From positions 19,189,806-19,253,805 of the forward strand of contig CM069875.1 in NCBI GenBank assembly GCA_036172665.1: DNA of 64,000 bases, read 5' to 3'. The notes beneath the pieces were generated by a model. That model was given only the letters and a program-made list of their open reading frames with translations, was not told where the DNA came from and did no database searches. This DNA is from Prosopocoilus inquinatus. Lineage: Eukaryota; Arthropoda; Insecta; Coleoptera; Lucanidae. Shown here in pieces: positions 44,050 to 54,720 of this stretch (positions are counted from its first letter, which is position 1; each line of letters starts with the position of its first letter). Position numbers and translations under genes: made by a program.

Positions 44050-44324
44050 ATTATTAACGAGCTTAGACGCATTTTGGGCGGAAGGTTTCGTTAAATATAC
44101 GAGGCACTACTAATATGCTGAAGCGATCATAGTCGAAAAAAGTTCTAATCTTTAACGCGTCTGCCCCGTAAAAACAAAACAATAAACCAGTCGAAGCTCG
44201 AGAAGTCTGTGCGGCACGCAGTAACCACTACAGTTCTGGTCGACTGGATATAAGAACTTGTTTACATAACCGATTCATTCCCAAATAAACTTGCATTCTT
44301 TTTGCAGTGACTATAATTGATATG

Positions 44325-44857
44325 TAAGGGTCGGACATTCTTAGGATATCTAGTAAAAACCAGTATCAAGATAAACAAAGCAGCGGCGTAGATTTCAACG
44401 TCGCCGTTGAACGGCTTTTATGCCCGAAGCACTCTCACCCTCGCCAATCTCACGCTCCTTGCATCAGAAACAACCGTTTCATGTGAATTACGTGTGTAAC
44501 ATAATTGCCTTTATAGTTTCTTTCAAATTAATGATTAGGAAAACATTATAATTCTTTACTGTAGCTTTGAAAAAGACTGACATAATACATTTAATTCATA
44601 TCAATTATAGCGCCGTCACTGTAAAAAGAAAGCGAGTTCATTTCGGAATGATTCGATTATGTAAATAAGTTTTTATATTCAGTCGACCAGAACTGTAGTG
44701 GTTACTACGTGCCGCATAGACTTCTCGGGCTTCGACTGGTTTATTGTTTTGTTTTTACAGGGCAGACGCGTTAAAGATTCGAACTTTCGAACAGCATATT
44801 AGTAGTTCCTCGTATATTTAACGAAACCTTCCGCCTAAAATGCGCCTAGGCCTGTTA
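44325..44857. mobile_element. element X, inner copy inserted into X in opposite orientation
   Basis: 533 bp starting TAAGGGTCGGACATTC and ending CCTAGGCCTGTTA, flanked by ATATG on both sides (44320-44324 and 44858-44862). Its left part pairs with 44863-45126 and its right part with 44055-44319 as inverted copies. That order fits one X inside another X, not a simple hairpin. Identity of the arms is roughly 85-90 percent by eye. Confidence 0.72.
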
Positions 44858-45120
44858 ATATGAATTAAATATATTATGGCAGTCTTTTTAAAAGTTACAT
44901 TAAAGAATTATAATGTTTTCATAATTATTAATTTGAAAGAAACTATAAAGGCAATTATGTTACACACGTAATTTATATCAAACGGTTGCTTCTGATGCAA
45001 TGAAGACGAGGGTGAGAGTGCCTCGGGCATAGAAGCCGTTCAGCGGCGACGCTGAAATCTACGCCGCTGCTTTGTTTATCTTTATACTGGTTTTTACCAG
45101 ATATCCTAAGAATGTCCGAC

Positions 45121-47481
45121 CCAAAGATAAAGGATCTAGGAAGATGTGACACTTAATAAAATAAAAATGGAACGAAGTTTAGTTTGCAAAAGTGGCTCCA
45201 CCTGGATTTTGGGCACAGCAAAGGCGGAAGTTTTAAACTTTACTGCTTTAAATAAATACTTATTTGACAAGTTATAAAGCAATAATATGCGTTTTAAATA
45301 TTCATACTGTAAGACTACGGTTCAAATCAAATGCGAAATTGAATCAATATTTATTTCTTTTGTTTATTTGTCACAGAATAGCAATATTATATGACTAACT
45401 AGCTGGATTATGTAAATGAACCACTGAAGTATTTTTCCGAAATCAGAATTTCATAGACCGATTACTTTAATCATTATGTAATGTACTGGCCGGTTCAACC
45501 ATTATACAACAACTTCACCTGCTTCTAATATCGCTAATGAATACTGTTCTTTGTATAAATGTGCTCCTCTAGGCTAACCTTCGCTTTACACAGGAAACGC
45601 CATTTCGGTAATCAATGTAAGTCAATCAACTTTCAGCAGTAACTAAAGTCAGGCTTCCATGGTGGTAACCGTGAATCAACTAGTTTACGTTCAGAAACGC
45701 ACAAACCTCCACGTTCTGCAGGGTCAACTTAGAAAATAACTATCATTAGCATTCCCCGGCTAGGATAACCATAGCCCGCTGTAGGTAGTGCAATGGAACC
45801 AAGGGAAAACGCACGAGGTTCCCTCCTCACAGTCTACTGGGGGAAAACGCACCCAGTAGGTTTCAGGAATCTAATCATAAACTTGTAAAACAGACTAGCA
45901 TTCCCCGGCAAGGATAACCATAGCCCGCTGTAGGTAGTGCAATGGAACCAAGGGAAAACGCACGAGGTTCCCTCCTCACAGTCTACTGGGGGAAAACGCA
46001 CCCAGTAGGTTTCAGGAATCTAATCATAAACTTGTAAAACAGACTAGCATTCCCCGGCTAGGATAACCATAGCCCGCTGTAGGTAGTGCAATGGAACCAA
46101 GGGAAAACGCACGAGGTTCCCTCCTCACAGTCTACTGGGGGAAAACGCACCCAGTAGGTTTCAGGAATCTAATCATAAACTTGTAAAACAAACTAGCATT
46201 CCCCGGCTAGGATAACCATAGCCCGCTGTAGGTAGTGCAATGGAACCAAGGGAAAACGCACGAGGTTCCCTCCTCACAGTCTACTGGGGGAAAACGCACC
46301 CAGTAGGTTTCAGGAATGCCACGCAACGACCCGCCCGCATAACGTGGATTAGCAAACAGTTAACTGGTATCAGTCAACGACTGCACCGACTTTTTAACCA
46401 TCTGATTGATAAATTGTTACCAGCTGTTCATTCAGCGATATTAGCAGTGTAAAATCGTTAGACTCTATGTAAATAATGAACCCCACACTAACCTGGATTC
46501 TAATTTCTCGACCGGTGCACTTCACAAGCTCACACCACCGATGCTAACATTACACTGACTTACGATCCCTTACTTTTATTTTCCTTTATCTTGCCACTTA
46601 CATAACTGACAATTTATAACGAGTTTTGGGCTAAATTTTCTTGAGCGGTGAATCATTTTAAGACAGGGACAATGTCGCTCTAATTGCACAACGGATGTAC
46701 TGAAGTTATTTCTGATTAAATAATCCCAACACCCAAAATATTTAGTGTAAACAAAGGAAAATAAACTTTAACGAAAGAGAAACTTTATGTAACTCCACAA
46801 TACTTTATTTCAAACTAAGAAATTGACAGATACAAAAACGAGAAGCAAATTTCGGGACGATTCGCCTTGATAATCACACTTTAAACGATTCCTTGTCTTT
46901 TATATTTGTTGTTGCTGCAACAATCACTGAACAGTGAATTTTCTTGGACCTGAATATTTATATGCAGCTACGATGTTAATCGAAATATCGGCCGGTATCT
47001 CTGAATTGTCATTAATTTTTCACCATTGTCTCCATTTACAATAAAACGTATTGTTTTCTCTGTTCCTTTCCCTTTTTTTAAAAGTATCACAGTCACTGCG
47101 TACTTTTAATAGAAGTAAAATATTTTTATCTGAGTCCGGGCACGTTAACAGTTTTTCGGTGCAGCGATACCCGATACAAATTTTACGAATTTCACCAACA
47201 GGCTGTACAGCAAATTATGAAAACAAACTAAACACGAAATGCACTAAAAGCATTTATAAAAATGCATATAAAAACGGTGGAAATATTCAGGTTAAACATA
47301 AGTTATGACAGAAACGTAAATGTCATTAAATTTTTTCGTAGTTTTGTTTCAATCAAACATGGAATTATTTGATTGGTTGTTAGTAAAACACTAGCGCCAG
47401 CTAGGTTTTTGGCGAAGAAATGAATTCGGTACAGTGTTCCTAGATTCAAGTGCCGAATCTTCTTAGATCCTTTATCTTTGG
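45121..47481. mobile_element. non-autonomous TIR element Y, 2.36 kb
   Basis: Terminal inverted repeats of about 33 bp: CCAAAGATAAAGGATCTAGG at 45121 and, on the minus strand from 47481, CCAAAGATAAAGGATCTAAG. The flanks TCCGAC (45115-45120) and TCCAAC (47482-47487) suggest a 6-8 bp target duplication; the exact length is ambiguous because of neighbouring C residues. No transposase frame is present. It contains the 149-bp tandem array. Confidence 0.75.
45748..46317. repeat. 149-bp tandem repeat, 3.8 copies, inside element Y
   Basis: AGCATTCCCCGGCTAGGATA starts at 45748, 45897, 46046 and 46195. The copies differ at only one or two bases each. The unit contains the internal direct repeats GGGAAAACGCACGAGG and GGGAAAACGCACCCAG. 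The fourth copy stops after TTTCAGGAAT. Confidence 0.95.
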
Positions 47482-47509
47482 TCCAACCCTTAGTTATTAA
47501 TTATTAAAC

Positions 47510-47887
47510 ACAATTGACACCGTTTTGTGACACTTCTGGTTACACTTTGCAGAATATTTTAATTAATACTATGAATTGCCTGTAACACTGCTTCACGTAA
47601 TTCTTCATTGTTGTTATAGTTTAAATACTACCATATTTTTTACTCCTATATGTTACTGTGCCTCAGAAATAAAAATGAAAGCGTGTTAAATCCGGGAATC
47701 GGGGCGCACACTGCTTAATTGTAACTATTACCCTATTATTAAAACGATGATTCAAACGATGATATATTTGTGGGCACAAACAAAAACAACGAAGAATTAC
47801 GTGAAACAGTGGTGCAAGCATTTCATAATATTAATCGAAAAACCCTGCAAAGTGTAACCAGGAGTGTCGCAAAACGGTGTCAACTGT
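47510..47887. mobile_element. fold-back MITE Z
   Basis: The left end ACAATTGACACCGTTTTGTG is inverted at the right end (minus strand ACAGTTGACACCGTTTTGCG). The match continues inward through CTGGTTACACTTTGCAG and further to CGTAATTCTTC, so almost the whole 378 bp can fold back. A target duplication was not clear. Confidence 0.78.
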
Positions 47888-49049
47888 ATTTTTATCCAGG
47901 CACTTTGAGCACTCCTTATCATTTTCTTTTGTTTTGCAAGTGAAAGCAATTTTTCCTTGCTTGTTTGATTTGAAATAAAAATTTATTACACATGGGTTGT
48001 TATTCATTTCACAGAAGAAAGTTGCTGTGAATAGGCGAATTCCTATTACTAATAAACTGAGCTTAGACTAGTTGAGATGAGTGGCTCAGCTCACATAAAA
48101 ACCATATGATTAATTTCCCCCACTACTGCGGGACGAACACTCATTACTAATGAAGGGTTAGCGGTTCCCAAAGTTAGTATATGATCTCATCATATCTCAT
48201 CCGCTTGAATTTACATGCTTAAAGCCGAACGTCTGGTCGCGCTGGTGGGGGTATTCGTGCGGTCTCTGGTGCGCGTCAGACCATACTGCCGAGATTTTAA
48301 TTGGTCAGGATCCACAGCGCATGCACAGTCGATGCCGTTACCATGACAACGCAATTATTATAATGATTTTAAATGGAGCTTCGGCTCAGTCGAGTGACGA
48401 GAGACCCATGCGATAAATGTCGAATCCGTCCGATATTGTATGAGGCAACTTCCCATATACTAACGGAGCGGTTCCTTCAAATCGGTGAGGGGGGGGGGGG
48501 ACAACTTCCTCAGTTCGAAGTAAAAAGAACGCGTAATTTCAACCTTGGAGGGAAGTGAGATGAGATTATCTGAGAATCGGTGCAAAAGGAACCTCGATCA
48601 AACTTACTAACTTTTATTTCATATTTTTTATAATTAAGAAGCTACTAAAAATTAAAGAAAATTGCAATTTTCAGTTCTTCTGCGAGAATATCGGAATTTT
48701 CAAATTTTCTCTACGGCACGGCATCTGAGTCAGCACATAAAACTGCGAAACATTGCCCATTTAACCAAAACTCTATCTTCACTAATAAAAAAGTTACCCT
48801 TGGTAGCATACTTAACCTTAACCGGGAAAAACTTACTCGGACCCTAAAGTCTAGGAAGATGTTGCGCCTGGAGAGTGATGTCTGGACCCCTACGGCTGTG
48901 ATCCGCGGGCCTGGGGAATTTTACCCCATCGTCTCCTCTCCTTCACGCCCTTGAGTGCACAATACACAATACAAATTTAAACTCACTGTTAAAATTTGTG
49001 ATGGGCACTATCGAATAAAATGAGCTATGGAATGATTACTAAATGAATG
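47888..49049. other. non-coding, with 12-G run
   Basis: No gene is recognised. A run of twelve G at 48489-48500 stands out. CTAGGAAGATGTTGCGCC near 48850 resembles the inner part of the element Y terminal repeat, possibly a relic end. Confidence 0.4.
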
Positions 49050-49054
49050 GAGCC

Positions 49055-49517
49055 TGTTGGGGCTTTCACGTATTTTTTGGCGTGAAAGAAAAGTTCTTGT
49101 TGCTTTTCACTTATTTTATTTAGCTAATAAACACTAAACACTAAACAAGTAAAGAATAATAGAGAAATGTGTGCTGTTGCACAATAATGAAAATTGAAAT
49201 GAAAATTGCGGCTTGTGTCGCCGTTTCGAGAACTGTTGTTGACTCGAATGAAAGTGATGACTGAATGTGTTTTTAAAATATTAGAATTGCCTTTTTAAAC
49301 CGAACCCTTGATAGTGGGTACGGTGATGACGGCGTTCTATCCCGGCTTCCTCGAACATCATCGGTTACGCTGAACTGCAAAGACTTGCTTTCTTAAGTGC
49401 TTCATGCGACCCAGAATTTCGAAGAAGTTCGGATTTTAATATTTGTTTGCATGAAATAAAAATGAATATTACGTTAAATATCTTACATCTAACATCTTAT
49501 TAACTAATGTCTGTACA
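49055..49517 (-). repeat. 3' LTR of BEL/Pao element
   Basis: 463 bp. It differs from the 5' LTR only at AATATTTGTTTG versus AATATTAGTTTG. Confidence 0.95.
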
Positions 49518-49584
49518 TGCCGCCCGCCTTGAAAGGTCTCTTTCAAATGAATTGTTTTTAACGCGGCTCTTAAATATTATATTA

Positions 49585-52500
49585 TTAGTCTATGGGTAAT
49601 GTACAAATTTTAGACACTGCACGTTTGTAAATTCCGGTAGCAGTTTTTACGGACGCAACTCGCACTGCACCGTCTTTACCGGGATGCACTTCCACTACCC
49701 GACCTAGACTCCAATGAAGGGGTGGTTTATTATTTTCCTTCAGGATAACCATGGTCCCGGGTTGGAGTTGTTGCGACGCGGTGGTTTTCCATTTATGTCG
49801 CTGTTGTAATTCAGAGACATACTCCTTAGACCATCGCTCCCAAAAATGTTGCTGTAGCTGTTGAATCTTTTGAAAAATATTTAGTCGAGATTCTGGAATT
49901 TGTCGCAGATGTACATCCGGAATTGCAGTCAATTTTTCGCCGATCAAGAAGTGCGCAGGAGTAAGAGGGTTTGTGTCATTAGGGTCACTTGACAGCGGGG
50001 ATAAAGGACGTGAGTTAAGACAGGCTTCTATTTGCACTACAACAGTGTTAAATTCTTCAAATGTTAATTTAACATTACCTAAAACCCTTTTCAAGTGAAA
50101 TTTGGTACTTTTAACTCCTGCTTCCCACAGGCCGCCAAAATTAGGCGATTTCGGTGGAATGAAATGCCACGAAATGCCTTCGGCGCTTAATGAGTCATTT
50201 ATTGCTTTCGATTTATTTGCCAGAAACTGATAAATGTCTAGTAATTCACGATTTGCTCCGATGAAATTAGTCGCATTATCAGAGTAAATATCTGTACACT
50301 TTCCTCGTCTAGAGAAAAATCTGCGTAATGCACTGAGAAACGTATCAGTGCTCAAATCACTGACCAACTCTAGGTGAACTGCTTTGGTTACAAAGCAAAT
50401 AAAAATACATATATAAGATTTAATTAATTTTGCTCCTCGACCTTTGCGATTTTTTATGAAAAATGGACCCGCAAAGTCAGTTCCGCATTTTAGAAAAGGT
50501 CTACTTGGAACCAGTCTAGCGCTAGGTAAGTTACCCATAACTTGGTTATCAGGTACTGGGTTCGTCTTAAAGCAAATGACGCAACTTCGGGTGATTTTTC
50601 TAGCTAAGTTTCTTCCGGAAATCGGCCAATAATGATCTCTTAAGGAGGCTAAAAGTGCTTGAGGCCCACAGTGAAATAATCGTATGTGCTCATTTCGAGC
50701 AATTAAATTTGTGACTACGTGACTTGCCGGCAATATTGCTGGATGTTTTTTCTGATAGGGATATGATGAAAGCTTTAATCTTCCACCTACGCGAATTATA
50801 CCGTCTTCATCCAAGAACGGATGTAAGGATAGTAGTTTACTTTTGTTTCCGACACAATTATTTTTTTGCAAATTTACATAATCTTTCATAAAACAATGCA
50901 ATTGTGTAAGTTTTATAATTGTGTTTAGCGCGATATTTAATTCTTCCACTGACAAATTATTACATTTGCGCTCTGAATTCATAGATTTGCAGTTATTAAT
51001 AAATCTGAGCACATAAGCAATTACACGCTTTAATTTATTAAGTGATGAATATCGTTCTAGAATATCTAGCACATCGATTATTGAGCAAGTTAAAGCGATT
51101 GTGCGAATTTCTGTTAGATCAGCAGTTTCGCTGTAAAGATTTTCTTGGGATGGCCATGATAATTCTGTTTGTTGAAGCCAAGAAGGTCCCAAAGTTTTAG
51201 AGTCTTCTGTTAACTTAATTTTGTGTTCTTGAGATGTTGTGTTTGAATCGGAAATTGTTTCCAAGATTTCCATGTCGTTTGATGACCATTTGCGCAAATC
51301 AAAACAACCTTGTTGTAATATAGATATAACAGTTCTGTAAATTTGTAATACTTCTTCTTTGGAATTTGCACCGGTTAATAGGTCGTCGACATAAAAATCT
51401 TTTAGAATAATGTCGGAAACCTTTGGATGAATTTCCGCATTCTCCAAAGCCAGCTGTTTTAAACATCTCATGGCGAGAAAGGGTGCTGACGCTGTACCAT
51501 ATGTGACCGTGTTTAATGTGAAACATTGAACAGGTTCGTTGGGACTGTTGCGCCATACAATTCTTTGCAAATTGCGATGTGAATCGTGAACAAGAATTTG
51601 ACGGTACATTTTGGTAATGTCAGCTGAGATAACATATTGATGCATGCGGAAACGGATTAAAATAGATACCAAATCTTGCTGCAATGCTGGACCTACTGCT
51701 TGAATGTCATTGAGAGAAATCCCTGACGAGGATTTTGAAGATCCATCAAAAACAACTCTGACCTTGGTGATGCTCGTGTCTTTGACTACCGCATGATGAG
51801 GTAAATAAAAATGAGTATCATCGAACGAATCTGGGGAAAGGATTTTTGACATGTGACCTAACTCCTCATATTCTTTCATGAATTTTTTATATTCAGTATT
51901 TAATTCTAGATTGTTTTCTAACTTCCGTTCCATGCTAGTTAACCGCCTGATAGCCGTCTGCTTGGATTCACCAAGTTCACAAGGATTCTTGGTTAATGGT
52001 AATTTAACAATAAATCTACCATCGCTGTTTCTTTGAGTTGTAGTTCTGAAGAAATTTTCACAAAATTGATCTTCTTTTCTAATTGGAGATGTGTTAAAAT
52101 TCTCAATGTCCCAAAATTTTTTGATTTGTTCCTCAAGGTGAGTGAAACTGCACAATGTATTGGAAAAATTTAATCTCGAAAGAAATGGGATATTTCCTGA
52201 GACAATCCAGCCCAATTGAGTTTTTTGAAGAACTGGTTTCTGCTTCCCCAGTTTGATTTGTCCCACAGATAATAATTGCCAAAAAATCTCTGCGCCAAGT
52301 AGCATATCGATTTTCGCACATTTGTAGAATTCTGGGTCAGCTAAATGAATGTTTTTAGGTATGTTGAGAATCTTTGGATCGAATGATAAAGCCGGTAACG
52401 ACTCAGTAATTTGATTTAATACTAGGCAAGATACATTTGCTTTAAACGAGTTGGAATTGGATGAAATATTGACTGATGTCTTATACTTAATTGATACTGG

Positions 52501-53967
52501 TGCTTGTTGAATTCCTGATATGAAAGAATTTATCGGAATTTTCTCGCAATGTAATTGTTCGACCATATCATGGGTTATAAAATTTGATTGAGAACCGGAA
52601 TCTAAAAGGACTCGACAGTTATAATCGTTACCCTGATTATCGTACACCTTGACTAGTGCTGTAGATAATAAAATTTGCATTACACTGCTTGATGTGGCAT
52701 GATGTGACAGTGTCGATGCAGAAGGTACTTCAGAAGATGCTCCCGAGGTACCGGTGTTATTCTCAATGTGAAGAAGAGAATTATGACGTTGATGACATTG
52801 TTTACAAGAACCTGCTTTGCAATCTTTACTGAAATGACCTTTTCTTAGACAATTGTTGCATAAATTGAGTGTTTTGATTCTAATGATTCGATCATTGATT
52901 GACAAATTCAGAAAATTCTTGCAGTTATAAATAGAATGCGATTCCTTGCATATGGGACAATTGAAATTATTGCTGAGAAGACAATTGGAATTTGATTTAT
53001 ATGAACCTGGCTTTTTATCGACTCGATGTGATTTAGGATCAAGTGATAATGTTTCTAAAAATTCGCATCTTTCGCGCAAAAATGTCATTAGTTCGTTAAA
53101 TGTTGGTAATTCGTTTTCTATTTTTAATTGTTCCCAATCGCGTCTCGTAACTGGATCTAATTTATTACTAATTATATGAATAAGTAATGTGTCCCAATGT
53201 TCAGTGGGCTGCTCAAGTGCCTTCAAAGATCTTAAATGCTTTAAAGTATTATCGTGAAGTTGCCGTAATGCGCGATATGATTCTGACGCTACCTGATGTA
53301 AACTAAAAATTTCTTTAACGTGATTATGAATAATTAGGCGCTTATTTTGAAAACGCTCGCGTAATAACTGCCATGCAACTGAATAATTTGTCGATGATAC
53401 TTCTAATGATTTGATCACCATAGCGGCTTCTTGTTTTAAGCACGATCGTAAATAATGAAATTTTTGAATGTCGGAAATAGAAGTATTCCTGTGAATTAAA
53501 CTGTTAAAAGTATCATAAAATTCGGTCCAGTTTTCATAATTCCCGGAAAAGGTGGGTAACTCAATTCTCGGTAATTTAACCCCAGGTATATCTTGACCGC
53601 TACTCTTCGGTTGTTCAGGCGACGAAATTTTAATATCTGAATTAATTACTTCGCTATGCTTATTAATTAACATTTTAGCAGAAGAAAGTATTGTGTAGTA
53701 TTCTTCTTCAAAATGATTTCTTTCAGAGTCATGCATTTCAAAATCAATTTCTTTGCTATTAATTTCGATTTCACTCTGTATGACATTAAATTCGTCTAAA
53801 ATTCCCTCAATTTTTTCTAGGCGAAATTTCAACTGAACAAATTGTGATTCGTCTTGTGACGTAGCATTGAAATTATTTAAATAATTTGAAAATCTAGTAA
53901 GTTGAGATTTTACCTGACCGCGTTTTGAAATTAGCTGCTTTTGTTCAGCCATGATTAATAAATGCAA
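49585..53967 (-). CDS. Gag-Pol polyprotein of BEL/Pao element
   Basis: 1460 codons without interruption. An N-terminal coiled-coil-like region is followed by a DUF1759-type Gag (LPRIELPTFSGNYENWTEFY near 130-150). Zinc-finger motifs lie near 335-395 (CNNCLRKGHFSKDC and a related CxxC-H-C cluster). An A17-type aspartic protease has VLLDSGSQSNFIT near 455, and reverse transcriptase shows VVFDGSSKSSSGISLND and the catalytic YVDD. An RNase H-like region comes next. The integrase has an HHCC finger (HCGPQALLASL...CVICFK) and a DDE core (CGTDFAGPF, YSDNATNF, GGLWEAGVK), then a DUF5641 C-terminus (ERWSKEYVSELQQRHKW). Start: Met at 53967 or, more likely, MAEQKQLISKR at 53952. Its role is self-mobilisation through a cytoplasmic particle and genomic integration. 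Confidence 0.96.
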   Translation of the reverse strand: MHLLIMAEQKQLISKRGQVKSQLTRFSNYLNNFNATSQDESQFVQLKFRLEKIEGILDEFNVIQSEIEINSKEIDFEMHDSERNHFEEEYYTILSSAKMLINKHSEVINSDIKISSPEQPKSSGQDIPGVKLPRIELPTFSGNYENWTEFYDTFNSLIHRNTSISDIQKFHYLRSCLKQEAAMVIKSLEVSSTNYSVAWQLLRERFQNKRLIIHNHVKEIFSLHQVASESYRALRQLHDNTLKHLRSLKALEQPTEHWDTLLIHIISNKLDPVTRRDWEQLKIENELPTFNELMTFLRERCEFLETLSLDPKSHRVDKKPGSYKSNSNCLLSNNFNCPICKESHSIYNCKNFLNLSINDRIIRIKTLNLCNNCLRKGHFSKDCKAGSCKQCHQRHNSLLHIENNTGTSGASSEVPSASTLSHHATSSSVMQILLSTALVKVYDNQGNDYNCRVLLDSGSQSNFITHDMVEQLHCEKIPINSFISGIQQAPVSIKYKTSVNISSNSNSFKANVSCLVLNQITESLPALSFDPKILNIPKNIHLADPEFYKCAKIDMLLGAEIFWQLLSVGQIKLGKQKPVLQKTQLGWIVSGNIPFLSRLNFSNTLCSFTHLEEQIKKFWDIENFNTSPIRKEDQFCENFFRTTTQRNSDGRFIVKLPLTKNPCELGESKQTAIRRLTSMERKLENNLELNTEYKKFMKEYEELGHMSKILSPDSFDDTHFYLPHHAVVKDTSITKVRVVFDGSSKSSSGISLNDIQAVGPALQQDLVSILIRFRMHQYVISADITKMYRQILVHDSHRNLQRIVWRNSPNEPVQCFTLNTVTYGTASAPFLAMRCLKQLALENAEIHPKVSDIILKDFYVDDLLTGANSKEEVLQIYRTVISILQQGCFDLRKWSSNDMEILETISDSNTTSQEHKIKLTEDSKTLGPSWLQQTELSWPSQENLYSETADLTEIRTIALTCSIIDVLDILERYSSLNKLKRVIAYVLRFINNCKSMNSERKCNNLSVEELNIALNTIIKLTQLHCFMKDYVNLQKNNCVGNKSKLLSLHPFLDEDGIIRVGGRLKLSSYPYQKKHPAILPASHVVTNLIARNEHIRLFHCGPQALLASLRDHYWPISGRNLARKITRSCVICFKTNPVPDNQVMGNLPSARLVPSRPFLKCGTDFAGPFFIKNRKGRGAKLIKSYICIFICFVTKAVHLELVSDLSTDTFLSALRRFFSRRGKCTDIYSDNATNFIGANRELLDIYQFLANKSKAINDSLSAEGISWHFIPPKSPNFGGLWEAGVKSTKFHLKRVLGNVKLTFEEFNTVVVQIEACLNSRPLSPLSSDPNDTNPLTPAHFLIGEKLTAIPDVHLRQIPESRLNIFQKIQQLQQHFWERWSKEYVSELQQRHKWKTTASQQLQPGTMVILKENNKPPLHWSLGRVVEVHPGKDGAVRVASVKTATGIYKRAVSKICTLPID

Positions 53968-54238
53968 GATTAATTTAACACGTTAAAAACACTGTTTCGT
54001 GCAAAACCTGCCTTATACAAACTATGAATGGATAATTAGGAACGCACTTACGTTGTTTGTCGTAGTTGCTGTCCGATTTCTGATTGTTTGCTTGATTGCT
54101 TCTTTTTTGATTGCTGATGAGCTTTCCGAAACTGTCTTTCGCATCGATGACCAGTGTGGCTGCGATGAATTCACTTTCGGATGAGGCTCATTTGAAGGAT
54201 CAATGCAGCTGCGATTAATTGACTTGTGTATCCGGCTC

Positions 54239-54252
54239 GCTCGAAGGACCAA
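54239..54252 (-). other. probable primer-binding site of BEL/Pao element
   Basis: TTGGTCCTTCGAGC directly follows the 5' LTR on the minus strand. A degenerate copy of the same stretch, with GGCTCATTTGAAGGATCAATG on the plus strand, lies 48 bp further inside. The tRNA used was not determined. Confidence 0.6.
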
Positions 54253-54715
54253 TGTTGGGGCTTTCACGTATTTTTTGGCGTGAAAGAAAAGTTCTTGTTG
54301 CTTTTCACTTATTTTATTTAGCTAATAAACACTAAACACTAAACAAGTAAAGAATAATAGAGAAATGTGTGCTGTTGCACAATAATGAAAATTGAAATGA
54401 AAATTGCGGCTTGTGTCGCCGTTTCGAGAACTGTTGTTGACTCGAATGAAAGTGATGACTGAATGTGTTTTTAAAATATTAGAATTGCCTTTTTAAACCG
54501 AACCCTTGATAGTGGGTACGGTGATGACGGCGTTCTATCCCGGCTTCCTCGAACATCATCGGTTACGCTGAACTGCAAAGACTTGCTTTCTTAAGTGCTT
54601 CATGCGACCCAGAATTTCGAAGAAGTTCGGATTTTAATATTAGTTTGCATGAAATAAAAATGAATATTACGTTAAATATCTTACATCTAACATCTTATTA
54701 ACTAATGTCTGTACA
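54253..54715 (-). repeat. 5' LTR of BEL/Pao element
   Basis: 463 bp, followed by the GAGCC target copy on the right and by the primer-binding site on its left. Confidence 0.95.
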
Positions 54716-54720
54716 GAGCC

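Larger units (their letters stand above)
44055..47492. mobile_element. unclassified DNA element X (outer copy), interrupted twice
   Basis: The outer copy starts TAACGAGCTTAGACGC and ends ...GTCCAACCCTTA. It is split by an inverted copy of itself (44325-44857) and by element Y (45121-47481). Its own sequence is therefore only about 540 bp. A likely 5-bp duplication, ATTAT and GTTAT, flanks it. No coding region is seen, so it is a MITE-like element of unknown superfamily. Confidence 0.65.
49055..54715 (-). mobile_element. BEL/Pao LTR retrotransposon with intact ORF
   Basis: 463-bp LTRs (TGTTGGGGCTTTCACG...GTCTGTACA) at 49055-49517 and 54253-54715 differ at a single base by eye. The flanking 5-bp duplication GAGCC (49050-49054, 54716-54720) has the length typical of BEL/Pao. 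One uninterrupted 1460-codon polyprotein lies on the minus strand. The interior begins (minus) with TTGGTCCTTCGAGC, a probable tRNA primer-binding site, and ends with a purine-rich AAGGCGGGCGGCA tract before the 3' LTR. Every visible part is intact, so this copy could be competent. Confidence 0.96.

Noticed and set aside
44055..45126. One giant hairpin of 1 kb
   Set aside because: The order of the inverted blocks is L1 L2 L1' L2', which cannot fold as one hairpin and is better explained by nested insertion.
45748..46317. Possible CRISPR array (regular repeats)
   Set aside because: The unit is 149 bp with no variable spacers, in an animal genome inside a transposon. It is a plain tandem repeat.
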